Below, one piece after another: positions 1-7,607 of a stretch of DNA of 40,016 bases; position 1 is the first letter of the stretch, and each line of letters starts with the position of its first letter. The DNA is taken from contig JANQGU010000085.1 of NCBI GenBank assembly GCA_028282935.1, positions 1-40,016 of the forward strand, read 5' to 3'. The translations under genes were made by a program, and so were the position numbers. A model generated the notes under the pieces. The model was not told the origin of the DNA. It saw nothing but the letters and a program-made list of their open reading frames with translations, and did no database searches. The stretch comes from Kiloniellales bacterium. Lineage in GTDB: Bacteria; Pseudomonadota; Alphaproteobacteria; Kiloniellales; JAKSBE01.

Positions 1-802
1 GATCATCCTGCCCTACCTCAAGCCCTCGCTGTTCCAGAAGTTCCGCAAGCGCATCGGCGGCGGCATCCTGCTCTACGGCCCGCCGGGCTGCGGCAAGACC
101 CTGCTGGCCCGGGCCACCGCCGGCGAGTGCAACGCCAAGTTCTTCAACGTCATGATCTCGGACATCCTCGACATGTACATCGGGGAGTCCGAGCGCAAGC
201 TGCACGGCATCTTCGATTCGGCGCGGCAGCAGGCGCCCGCGGTGCTGTTCTTCGACGAGGTCGAGGCGGTCGGCGCCAAGCGCCAGTACAGCCACGAGGG
301 CACCTCGGCCAAGGTGGTGAGCCAGTTCCTCTCGGAGATGGACGGCTTCAACCAGGACAACCAGGGCGTCCTGGTGCTGGGCGCGACCAACGTGCCCTGG
401 GCCCTGGATCCGGCCTTCCGCCGGCCCGGCCGCTTCGACCGGACCTTCTTCGTCCCGCCGCCGGACCGCGAGGCCCGGGCCGCGATCCTGGACCTGGAGC
501 TCAAGGACCGGCCGGTCGTCCCCGGCATCGACCTGGAGGCCATCGCCAAGGCGACCAGCGGCTATTCCGGCGCCGACCTCAAGAACATCATCGAGACCGC
601 CAGCGATATCGCCATCGAACGCTCCATCGACAGCGGCCACGAGGTGCCGATCGAGGCCGGCTTCCTGAAGGAGGCCCTGCAGGACTCGGCGGCGACCACC
701 CTGGAGTGGCTGACCACCGCGCGCAACTACGCGCGCTACGCCAACGACGGCGGCCAGTACAACGCCGTCCTCGAGTTCCTGCGCAAGCATGGCAAGATGT
801 GA
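1..802 (+). CDS. AAA+ ATPase, N-terminus cut off by window edge
   Basis: This is the C-terminal part of an AAA+ ATPase, an ATP-driven protein-remodelling enzyme. The reading frame is open from base 2, so the true start lies outside the window and the ORF-track start at 152 is internal. About 266 residues are visible. Walker A GPPGCGKT is at visible residues 26-33 and Walker B VLFFDE at about 81-86. Sensor-1 (LGATN) and the arginine-finger segment FRRPGRFDR follow, then a helical lid. This order resembles the Cdc48/spastin/FtsH-type AAA core, but no protease motif follows, so it is a stand-alone ATPase. It is followed 40 bp downstream by a TPR membrane protein on the same strand, suggesting a shared transcript. 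The substrate is unknown. Confidence 0.9.
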   Translation, partial: IILPYLKPSLFQKFRKRIGGGILLYGPPGCGKTLLARATAGECNAKFFNVMISDILDMYIGESERKLHGIFDSARQQAPAVLFFDEVEAVGAKRQYSHEGTSAKVVSQFLSEMDGFNQDNQGVLVLGATNVPWALDPAFRRPGRFDRTFFVPPPDREARAAILDLELKDRPVVPGIDLEAIAKATSGYSGADLKNIIETASDIAIERSIDSGHEVPIEAGFLKEALQDSAATTLEWLTTARNYARYANDGGQYNAVLEFLRKHGKM

Positions 803-842
803 GCCGCGAGGTTCCGGCCGGCAACGACGGGTGGCGTGACCC

Positions 843-1775
843 TTGCCCTGGCGGCGCAAGGACCCCGACCTGGACCTGGCCTTGGTCCAGTTCCAGCAGG
901 GCAGCTATCCGGCCGCCGTCGACAGCCTGAAACGGGTTCTCGGCCGCGATCCCGAGAACGCCCGCGCCTTCGCGCTGCTCGCCCTCTGCCGCCTGAACCA
1001 GGACCGGATCGACGACGCCAGCCGCGCCATCGCCACGGCCCTGACCCTCGACGCCGAGACGGGCTTCTACCAGTGGGTCGACGGCCTGGTGGCCATGGCG
1101 CGCAGCGACTGGAGCAACGCGGAGCGCGCCTTCCGCAGCGCCATCGAGCTCGACGCCCGGGACCCGGAGGGCTACTTCGGCATGGCCTTGCTCTGGAAGG
1201 CCCGGATGAAGCCGAAGCAGGCCCTGGACTGGCTGGACCAGGCCCTGGAGGTCGAGCCGGAGCACCTGGATTCCCTGGCCCTGGCGGCCGACATCGCGCT
1301 GGAGCGCAACGACCTCCAGCGCGCCTACGAGACCGCCGCGCGCGCCCTGAGGGTCAACGCCCAGCACCTGAGCGCCTGCCTGGTCATGGGCGAGGTGCTC
1401 TGCCGCCGCGGCGACACCGAGGCGGCGCTGGACCACGCCGTGCTGGCGCTGACCCAGAGCCCGGACCATGACGGCGCCCTGGAGCTCATGGCGCTGATCC
1501 GGGCCCGGCGCAACCCGCTCTTCGCCCTGTGGTGGCGCGGCGAGCAGGCGCTCAAGCGCCTCGGGCCGGTCTTCCGGGTGGTCACCGTGCTGTCGCTGCT
1601 GACGCTCTACGCCAGCCTCGACTGGCTCTTCGAGGGCCTCGGCCTGCTGTCCTGGAAGTACGCCCTGGCGGCGGTCTTCTTTCCGCTCGGCATCTACTTC
1701 GCCTTCGGCCACATGGCCCTGACCATGATGATCGAATGGGAGAAACGTAAGATCCGCCTGAGCTCGTCGTTCTGA
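843..1775 (+). CDS. TPR protein with C-terminal membrane segments
   Basis: This 310-residue protein has about five to six tetratricopeptide repeats (roughly residues 10-215), for example the helix pairs around ALLALCRLNQDRIDDA and YFGMALLWKARMKPKQA. Two hydrophobic segments follow (about 245-265 and 275-300), with a basic tail. TPRs are protein-binding scaffolds, so this is probably a membrane-tethered adaptor. Just before the membrane part it carries IRARRNPLFALWW, which closely matches IRSRRQPLLRLWW in the TPR gene at 2422, so the two are paralogues. The start is TTG at 843, because an in-frame stop at 837-839 blocks anything upstream; no good ribosome-binding site is visible. Its partner is plausibly the AAA+ ATPase upstream, by inference from gene order. 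Confidence 0.8.
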   Translation: MPWRRKDPDLDLALVQFQQGSYPAAVDSLKRVLGRDPENARAFALLALCRLNQDRIDDASRAIATALTLDAETGFYQWVDGLVAMARSDWSNAERAFRSAIELDARDPEGYFGMALLWKARMKPKQALDWLDQALEVEPEHLDSLALAADIALERNDLQRAYETAARALRVNAQHLSACLVMGEVLCRRGDTEAALDHAVLALTQSPDHDGALELMALIRARRNPLFALWWRGEQALKRLGPVFRVVTVLSLLTLYASLDWLFEGLGLLSWKYALAAVFFPLGIYFAFGHMALTMMIEWEKRKIRLSSSF

Positions 1776-1946
1776 TGCACACCCCGTTCCATGGATCGCG
1801 CGGCCGGGGAGAGAGGCTTGGATTCTCTTGGCCGCATTCTGCATTCTGATCCTGCCGTGGTTGCGCCTGGTCCCGATGATCCCTTTCCTGGTCAAGCGTG
1901 AACCGCGGTCGCTCGACATCGCGTCCGGATCTTGAGGAAGGTTGCC

Positions 1947-2444
1947 ATGGCAAACGCGCGAGAGGGATACCGCATCATCGACGAACCCGGGCCCACGCGC
2001 GGGCCCTGGATCGCGGTCAATCCCTTCTGGCCGCTGCTGTCCCTGGTCCTGACGGGGATTCTGCCGGGGGTCTTGTGGTTCCTCTACAACGGCCGGGCCC
2101 TGGGCTCGGCGACCTGGCGGCGGCAAGTCGTCGTCGCCGGCGTCGGGGTCCTGGGATCCCTGGCTTGCGCCCTGGCGCTGGGCGCGGCCCGCCCGTCGAT
2201 CCCGGCCTCGGCCTTCCCCTACCTCGGTCTTTCGCTGGTCGCCTGGAAGGTGATGATCGGGTACCTGCTTCACATCGACCAGGCGCGCAGCGTCGAGCTC
2301 TACCAGTACTTCGGCGGCCGGCTCGGAAAGGGCTTTCTGCTCCTGATCCTGGTCCTCGTCCTCAGCGTGTTCCTCAGCGCCCTGGCCCACAATCAATCCC
2401 CGATCCTGGGAGCCCTCTTCGGTGAGCGTTTCTTCCTTTCTTGA
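1947..2444 (+). CDS. Small four-helix membrane protein, unknown function
   Basis: This is a 165-residue protein with four hydrophobic segments (around residues 28-50, 60-82, 90-112 and 125-145 by eye) and a short polar N-terminus. I do not recognise the family. I chose ATG 1947 over the ORF-track start at 1932 because GAGGAAGG lies 6-7 bases upstream. Its end overlaps the next TPR gene by 23 bp, which indicates translational coupling. Sitting between two paralogous TPR membrane proteins, it may be a membrane subunit of the same complex; this is inference from context. Confidence 0.7.
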   Translation: MANAREGYRIIDEPGPTRGPWIAVNPFWPLLSLVLTGILPGVLWFLYNGRALGSATWRRQVVVAGVGVLGSLACALALGAARPSIPASAFPYLGLSLVAWKVMIGYLLHIDQARSVELYQYFGGRLGKGFLLLILVLVLSVFLSALAHNQSPILGALFGERFFLS

Positions 2445-3366
2445 TCCCGGCCGGGTCCTGATCGAGCGCGCCCGCCGTCAGCTCGGCCACGGCGACCTCG
2501 AAGGTGCCGTCGAGAGTCTGCGCCAGGCCCTGTCCGAAGACCCGGACCACGCCGGCGCCCACGCCTTCCTGGCGCTCTGCCTGCAGGACCAGAAGCGCCT
2601 GGCCGCGGCGGAGCACGAGGCCCGCCTGGCGCTGACGCTCGAGCCCGAGCTGACCCTGGGGCATCACGCGCTCGGCATGGTCGCCCTGGCCAAGCAGGAC
2701 GCCCGGACGGCCGAGGAGAGCTTTCGCAAGGCCCTGGAGCTCGAGCCCGGCAACCCCAGCAGCGCCCTCGGCCTCGCACGGAGCTTCCTGCTGCGCCGGG
2801 ACACGGCGGAGGCCCTGGCCTGGGTCGACCGGGCCCTGGAGCAGGACCCCGAGCTGGTCGAGGCCCTGGTCCTCAAGGGCGGCATCCACCTGGAACGCAA
2901 CGAGGTCGAGGCCGCGCGGCACCTGGCCGAGCAGGCCCTCGGCCTCGACGCGGAGGACGTCGACGCCTGCGTCCTGCTCGGCAACCTGCTGCTGCTCGAC
3001 AACGAGATCGAACAGGCCCGGCAACTGGGCGCCCTGGCCCTGTCGCGCAACCCGCAGGACGAAGGCGCGGTCGAGCTGCTGGTCCGGATCCGCTCGCGCC
3101 GCCAGCCGCTGCTGCGGCTCTGGTGGCCCTATGCCGCCTGGATGCAGCGCCGCCGCCAGAGCGTTCAGATCGCGATTCTGGTCGCCGCCTACATCTCGCT
3201 GCAGGCCATGAACATCGCCTACCGCCAGGGCCAGGTCGGCGCCTCGGTCTGGATCGTCTTCCTGCTCTGGCTGGCCTTCTGCATCCTGACCTGGGCGGCG
3301 CCCGCCCTGATCAAGCGCGCGGTCGACAAGGAGCTTCGGGCGACCGACCTCAAGCCCGAGTACTGA
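2422..3366 (+). CDS. TPR protein with C-terminal membrane segments (paralogue)
   Basis: This is a 314-residue protein with about six TPR units (roughly residues 10-225), followed by the linker IRSRRQPLLRLWW and two hydrophobic segments (about 250-270 and 275-300). It ends in a charged tail. The architecture is the same as the TPR protein at 843-1775, pointing to duplication. It starts at GTG 2422, inside the end of the upstream membrane-protein gene. The likely role is a membrane-anchored protein-interaction scaffold working with the upstream ATPase and membrane protein. No enzymatic motif is visible. Confidence 0.8.
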   Translation: MSVSSFLDPGRVLIERARRQLGHGDLEGAVESLRQALSEDPDHAGAHAFLALCLQDQKRLAAAEHEARLALTLEPELTLGHHALGMVALAKQDARTAEESFRKALELEPGNPSSALGLARSFLLRRDTAEALAWVDRALEQDPELVEALVLKGGIHLERNEVEAARHLAEQALGLDAEDVDACVLLGNLLLLDNEIEQARQLGALALSRNPQDEGAVELLVRIRSRRQPLLRLWWPYAAWMQRRRQSVQIAILVAAYISLQAMNIAYRQGQVGASVWIVFLLWLAFCILTWAAPALIKRAVDKELRATDLKPEY

Positions 3367-3384
3367 TACCAAGGAGCTTTGATA

Positions 3385-4086
3385 GTGAGCGCCCTGCCGC
3401 GCCATAGGCACAGCGAAATGCTGCGCGCCGAGCTGCCGCTCCCCGGCGGGCGGATCCTGGATGTCGGCTGCGGCGGTGGCGGGCTGGTCCGTTTCCTGAC
3501 CCGCGAGGGCGCCGAGGTCGTCGGCCTGGAGTGCGCGCCGAGCCAGCTCCGGCGCGCCGAGGCCGCCGCCAGGGTCGGCACGGAGACCTATGTCTCCGGC
3601 CGCGGCGAGGAGCTGCCCTTCGAGGAGCGGAGCTTCGACGCGGTGGTCTTCTCCAACAGCCTGCACCATGTCCCGCCCGAGCGGATGGAGCAGGCCCTGG
3701 CCGAGGCCGGCCGGGTGCTGCGCCCGGGCGGCCTGCTCTACGTGGCTGAACCCCTGGCCCAAGGCCCGCTCTTCGAGCTGATGCTGCCGGTCGAGGACGA
3801 GACGGCGCTCCGTGCCGCCGCCTATGCCGCCCTGCGGCGCCGGGCCAAGCCGCCGGTCTTCGACGGGCTGCGCGAGATCCTCTACGTCGCGGCGGCGAAG
3901 TACCGAGGCTTCGAGGCCTTCAAGGCGGAGGTCCTGGCCGTGGACCCCGCGCGCCGCGCGGCCTTCGAGGTCGCCGAGGACAAGCTCCGCGCAGGCTTCG
4001 ACTCGGCTGCGGTCCGGCAGGGAGACGCGGACTTCATCGACCAGCCCTTCCGCCTGACCCTGTCGCGCCGCTGCGAGGCTGGGTGA
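3385..4086 (+). CDS. Class I SAM-dependent methyltransferase
   Basis: This is a class I (Rossmann-fold) methyltransferase of the UbiE/Methyltransf_11 type. It has motif I ILDVGCGGGGLVRFL near residues 23-37, the acidic end of strand 2 in VVGLEC, motif II DAVVFSNSLHHV, and a post-motif VLRPGGLLYVAEP. The methyl acceptor cannot be deduced. The track start is TTG 3379, but AAGGAG at 3371-3376 is only 2 bases from it and 8 bases from GTG 3385, so GTG 3385 is preferred (233 residues). It lies 18 bp after the second TPR gene and is probably the last gene of that operon. Confidence 0.85.
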   Translation: MSALPRHRHSEMLRAELPLPGGRILDVGCGGGGLVRFLTREGAEVVGLECAPSQLRRAEAAARVGTETYVSGRGEELPFEERSFDAVVFSNSLHHVPPERMEQALAEAGRVLRPGGLLYVAEPLAQGPLFELMLPVEDETALRAAAYAALRRRAKPPVFDGLREILYVAAAKYRGFEAFKAEVLAVDPARRAAFEVAEDKLRAGFDSAAVRQGDADFIDQPFRLTLSRRCEAG

Positions 4087-4123
4087 GCCGCGCTCAATCG
4101 AGTCTGGTCGAGCGTCGCTTGAT

Positions 4124-5086
4124 CTAGAGAGGACAGGGGTAGGCGAAGAGCGCCCACATGTAAGCGGCGTAGGCGAAGAGGAAGAAGCCGCCCTCCCGCC
4201 GGGCGATGCGCCGGCCGGTGAAGAAGAAGACCAGGGCCAGGACCGCGGCGCCGAGGAAGACCGCCAGGTCGCAGGGCGTGACCGCGTCGAGCGGCAACGG
4301 CGTGGCCATCGCCGCGAGTCCCAGGATGCCGAGTACGTTGACGATGTTCGAACCGATGACGTTGCCGAGCGCGACGTCGCCACGGCCCCGCGCGGCCGCC
4401 ACCGTGGCTGCGGCAACCTCCGGCAGCGAGGTGCCGATGGCGACCAGGGAGAGGCCGATCACGGCCTCGGAGACCCCGAAGGCGCGGGCCAGGCCGACGG
4501 CGCCGTCGAGGAAGATGTTGGAGCCGAAGGCCAGGGTCACGAGGCCGGCCAGGGACAGCAGCGCCGCGATCCCGACCCGCCTGGGCACGCCCACGGGATC
4601 TTCCTCGATCTCGGCGCCGGCGGCGGCCAGCTCGTCGCTACGGTTCTTCCGCTCGGAGCGGTAGATGTAGGCCCAGAACAAGATCAGCCCCGCGAAGAGC
4701 AGGATACCCTGCCAGCGGTACATGGTGCCGAGCACGGCGAAGGCCACCACCAGGCCCGAGGCGCCCAGCATGACCATGCCGTCGCGCCAGAGCGCTTCGC
4801 GCGGCACCGGCAGGCTGCGGATCATCGCCGAGAGTCCGAGGATCAGCAGGACGTTCGCGATGTTGGAGCCGATGACGTTGCCGACGGCGATCGCCGGCTG
4901 GCCGGTCAGCGCCGCCTCCAGGCAGACGATCAGCTCGGGCGCGCCGGTGCCGAAGCCGACGACGGTGAGGCCGATGATCATGGGCGAGACGCGGAGGTGC
5001 CGCGCCAGGCTCACGGCGCCCCGAAGCAGGGCCTCGCCCCCAAGAAACAGGAACAAGACTCCCGCAGCGACCAGCAAATAGTCCAT
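4124..5086 (-). CDS. Calcium/sodium:cation antiporter (YrbG/CaCA family)
   Basis: This 320-residue inner-membrane protein belongs to the Ca2+:cation antiporter family and resembles E. coli YrbG. It shows the internal duplication typical of the family. The first alpha repeat reads GFGTGAPELIVCLEAAL...AVGNVIGSNIANVLLILGL, and the second reads AIGTSLPEVAAATVAA...ALGNVIGSNIVNVLGILGL. The acidic residues of the GTGAPE and GTSLPE motifs bind the ions in this family. About ten membrane segments are present. It exchanges Ca2+ for Na+ or H+. The start is ATG 5086. It converges with the methyltransferase (37 bp apart). The ion actually transported is not evident from sequence. Confidence 0.92.
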   Translation of the reverse strand: MDYLLVAAGVLFLFLGGEALLRGAVSLARHLRVSPMIIGLTVVGFGTGAPELIVCLEAALTGQPAIAVGNVIGSNIANVLLILGLSAMIRSLPVPREALWRDGMVMLGASGLVVAFAVLGTMYRWQGILLFAGLILFWAYIYRSERKNRSDELAAAGAEIEEDPVGVPRRVGIAALLSLAGLVTLAFGSNIFLDGAVGLARAFGVSEAVIGLSLVAIGTSLPEVAAATVAAARGRGDVALGNVIGSNIVNVLGILGLAAMATPLPLDAVTPCDLAVFLGAAVLALVFFFTGRRIARREGGFFLFAYAAYMWALFAYPCPL

Positions 5087-5216
5087 GGGCGTTTAACCTG
5101 GCCTCGATGTGATGAGCTTACAAGGTAGAAAAATCAAAGGGATCGCAGGTATCACCGAAGGCGGAGGGCAGCCTGACCAGGCGCCCGGAACGTCGGAAGG
5201 AAATCAGATCGCGCGG

Positions 5217-5243
5217 CATGTCAGCCCCATCATGTCAGCCCCA
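5217..5243. repeat. Tandem 14-bp duplication at the 3' end of dgcA
   Basis: The 13-mer catgtcagcccca occurs at 5217-5229 and again at 5231-5243, with a period of 14 bp. The second copy contains the dgcA stop codon (TCA at 5235-5237, read as TGA on the minus strand); the first lies just beyond it. The period is not a multiple of three. It looks like a local slippage duplication that left the coding end intact. Confidence 0.8.
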
Positions 5244-6215
5244 CAAGGCCGCGCTCGGAGGATGGACCAGGCCGTTCTCGATCACCAGGCCCTCGCCGCG
5301 GTCCTCCTTCAGCCAAAGGGGGCCGTCCAGGTCGACCACCGCCGCGCCTTGGGCGACCAGCATTGCCGGCGCCATCGACAGCGAGGTCCCGATCATGCAG
5401 CCGACCATGATGCCGAGGCCCCGCGCCTCGGCCGCCGCCTTCAGCTTCAGGGCCTCGGTCAGGCCGCCGGTCTTGTCCAGCTTGATGTTGACCATGTCGT
5501 AACGCTCTTCCAGGCCTTCGACCGTGGCGCTGTCGTGGCAGGACTCGTCGGCGCAGATCGGCACGCTGCGCTGCAGCCTGGCCAGGTCCTTGTCGGCATC
5601 GGCCGGCAGGGGCTGCTCGACCATCTCGACCCCCAGCTCGGCCAGCCGGGGCAGAACCTCCGGCAGCGACTCCGGCGTCCAGGCCTCGTTGGCGTCCACC
5701 ACCAGGCGCGCCTCGGGCGCCGCCTCGCGGACCGCGGTGACCCGCTCGAGCACGGCCTCGCCGTCGAGCTTGATCTTCAGGAGCGGATAGTCGGCGGCCT
5801 CGGCCGCCGCCTCGCCCATGCGCTCGGGCGTATCGAGCGACACGGTCAGGGCCGTAACCACGGGCAGCGGCGCGTCCAGCCCCGCCAGGTCCCAGGCCGG
5901 GCGCGCGCTGAGCTTGGCCTCGAGGTCCCAGAAGGCGCAGTCCAGGGCGCAGCGCGCCGGGCCGGGCGCCAGCCGCTCCTGCAGCTCCTCCCGGGTGAGG
6001 CCGGCTTCCAGCGCCGAGCGCTGGGATTCGATCTGGGTGATGACCGCATCGGCGTCCAAGCCGTAGCGCGGCACCGGAACGCCTTCGCCCCGGCCGCGGA
6101 TGCCGTCTTCGGCCAGTTCGACCACCACGACCTTGGCCTCGGTCCGGCTGCCGCGAGATATGGTGAAGGTGCGGGCCAGTGGCCAGGTCTCCGCTTGAAC
6201 GGTCAGGCTGGGCAT
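5235..6215 (-). CDS. dgcA: N-acetyl-D-glutamate racemase DgcA (dipeptide-epimerase-like)
   Basis: This 326-residue enolase-superfamily enzyme would normally be labelled an L-Ala-D/L-Glu (dipeptide) epimerase. The superfamily residues are visible: KIK at 147-149, the metal ligands in VVDANEAW (D174), VEQP (E200) and CADES (D223), and the opposing base in NIKLDKTGG. Its partner upstream (minus strand) is a DUF1611 protein. This pair matches the reported DgcN-DgcA D-glutamate pathway of marine bacteria: DgcN acetylates D-Glu and DgcA racemises N-acetyl-D-Glu to the L-form, which is then hydrolysed to L-Glu. The function is therefore inferred mainly from the pairing. A peptidoglycan-dipeptide epimerase is the alternative. 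Confidence 0.85.
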   Translation of the reverse strand: MPSLTVQAETWPLARTFTISRGSRTEAKVVVVELAEDGIRGRGEGVPVPRYGLDADAVITQIESQRSALEAGLTREELQERLAPGPARCALDCAFWDLEAKLSARPAWDLAGLDAPLPVVTALTVSLDTPERMGEAAAEAADYPLLKIKLDGEAVLERVTAVREAAPEARLVVDANEAWTPESLPEVLPRLAELGVEMVEQPLPADADKDLARLQRSVPICADESCHDSATVEGLEERYDMVNIKLDKTGGLTEALKLKAAAEARGLGIMVGCMIGTSLSMAPAMLVAQGAAVVDLDGPLWLKEDRGEGLVIENGLVHPPSAALWG

Positions 6216-6309
6216 GATCGTCGCCCCCGTGTTGTCGTGATCCTCGGCTTCCTGTCGAGTGTCGCCGCCAATCGCACCTCCTGCGCTCGTTGCTCTTCGC
6301 CCGATCCGG

Positions 6310-7335
6310 CTAGCCGGCCAGCCGCCCCGCCGCTCCGGACTGGATCCGGTCGACGATCGGCCCCACGCCGTCGCGGACCGGATCGACCGCAGGCAGGCCC
6401 AGGGCCTGCTCCGTCTCGTCCAGGAGGCGGCGCGCCGCCCCCGGGTCCAGCGCCGAGGTGTTGACCGCCACGCCGATGCAGGTCGCGGCCGGGTTGGTCA
6501 GGCGCGCGGCTTCCTCGTTGAGCCGGATGCAGTCCTCGAGCGGCGGCAAGGAATACTCAGGAAGGCCGCGCATGTGCGGCCGGGTCGGCTCGTGGCAGAG
6601 CACCAGGGCATCGGCCTGCGCGCCGTGCAGCAGGCCCAGCGACACCCCGGCGAAGGAGGCGTGGAACAGCGAGCCCTGGCCCTCGATGAGGTCCCAGTGG
6701 TCCTCGTCGTTGGCCGGGCTGAGCCACTCGACCGCGCCGGAGATGAAGTCGGCGACGACGGCATCGACCGAAACCCCCTCGCCCGCGATCAGGATGCCGG
6801 TCTGGCCGGTCGCGCGGAAGTCGGCCTTCATGCCGCGCTTCTGCATCTCCCGCTCCAGAGCCAGCGAGGTGTACATCTTGCCGACCGAGCAGTCCGTGCC
6901 GACGGTCAAGAGCCGCTTGCCGCTCCGCCGCTTGCCGTCGCCGACGTCGAAGCCGCGGCTCGGATGACGGACGTCGTAGAGACTCCTCGAATGAGCCTCG
7001 GCGGCGCCGCGCAGCCGCGGCACGTCTCCCAGGCGGCTGTGCAGGCCGGCCGCCAGGTCGAAGCCGGTCTCGATGGCCTTCTCCAGGACGTCGGTCCAGC
7101 CCTCCGAGATCACCCCGCCGCGGTTGGCGACGCCGACCACCACGGTCTTGGCGCCCTGGGCCGCGGCGTCCTCCAGGCTGAGGTCGGGCAGGCCGAGATC
7201 GGCCTGGCAGCCCGGCAGGCGAAGCTGCCCCAGGCACCAGTCCGGGCGCCACTGCAGGACGCCCTGGGCTGTCTTGGCGGCCAGCTGGTCCGGCGCATCG
7301 CCCAGGAACAACAGATAAGGATGCTCGATCGCCAT
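6310..7335 (-). CDS. dgcN: D-glutamate N-acetyltransferase DgcN (DUF1611)
   Basis: This is a 341-residue DUF1611-family protein. It has an N-terminal Rossmann-like part (YLLFLGDAPDQLAAKTAQGVLQW) and a C-terminal domain opening with the P-loop-like TVGTDCSVGKMYTSLALE near residues 145-162. Members were annotated as NAD-dependent epimerase-like until DgcN was shown to acetylate D-glutamate as the first step of D-Glu catabolism. The start is ATG 7335. It lies 94 bp upstream of dgcA on the same strand, as in the described dgcN-dgcA operons, so the two are probably co-transcribed. No dgcR-like regulator gene is visible nearby. The 272 bp to the divergent ggt gene should hold its promoter, but I could not pick one out with confidence. 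Confidence 0.85.
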   Translation of the reverse strand: MAIEHPYLLFLGDAPDQLAAKTAQGVLQWRPDWCLGQLRLPGCQADLGLPDLSLEDAAAQGAKTVVVGVANRGGVISEGWTDVLEKAIETGFDLAAGLHSRLGDVPRLRGAAEAHSRSLYDVRHPSRGFDVGDGKRRSGKRLLTVGTDCSVGKMYTSLALEREMQKRGMKADFRATGQTGILIAGEGVSVDAVVADFISGAVEWLSPANDEDHWDLIEGQGSLFHASFAGVSLGLLHGAQADALVLCHEPTRPHMRGLPEYSLPPLEDCIRLNEEAARLTNPAATCIGVAVNTSALDPGAARRLLDETEQALGLPAVDPVRDGVGPIVDRIQSGAAGRLAG

Positions 7336-7607
7336 GCTACCGCCCTCCCCGATTTTCGCCCTGCTGCGGGCCGGTCGTGACAGACAGACCCGTTTTGCCT
7401 TGGCCCGCGGCCGGCCCGCCCCCGTTTACCGCTCTTATATGGCAGTGCAGTTACTACAGCCTCAAGCGGGCAGACGCAAAGCGAGGATTTCCGCCCGCGA
7501 CCGAGCCCAGGACCGAGGACGAGTTCCGGGCTTCGGCCGAAGCGCGCAGACCAGCCCTGCGGGCACGCGCGTTGCCGGGGCGCGGCCGCCGCCCTTATAC
7601 TCCCGGC

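Noticed and set aside
1801-1834. Possible stem-loop CGGCC..AGAGA..TCTCT..GGCCG after the first TPR gene
   Set aside because: The stem is interrupted by a large bulge and has no following U-run; too weak to call a terminator.
2346-2352. Other TGATCC hexamers, for example inside coding sequence near 2346 and around 1848
   Set aside because: They lack a TA-rich -10 at 18-nt spacing or lie inside genes; the hexamer is expected several times by chance in 40 kb.
588-2396. 602-residue minus-strand ORF and similar long antisense ORFs (for example 14908-18300 plus, 1130 residues; 7110-9284 minus; 2374-4416 minus)
   Set aside because: These are antisense shadows produced by extreme third-position GC. 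Their translations are low-complexity (Q/G/A/R-rich) without domains and lie opposite well-supported genes.
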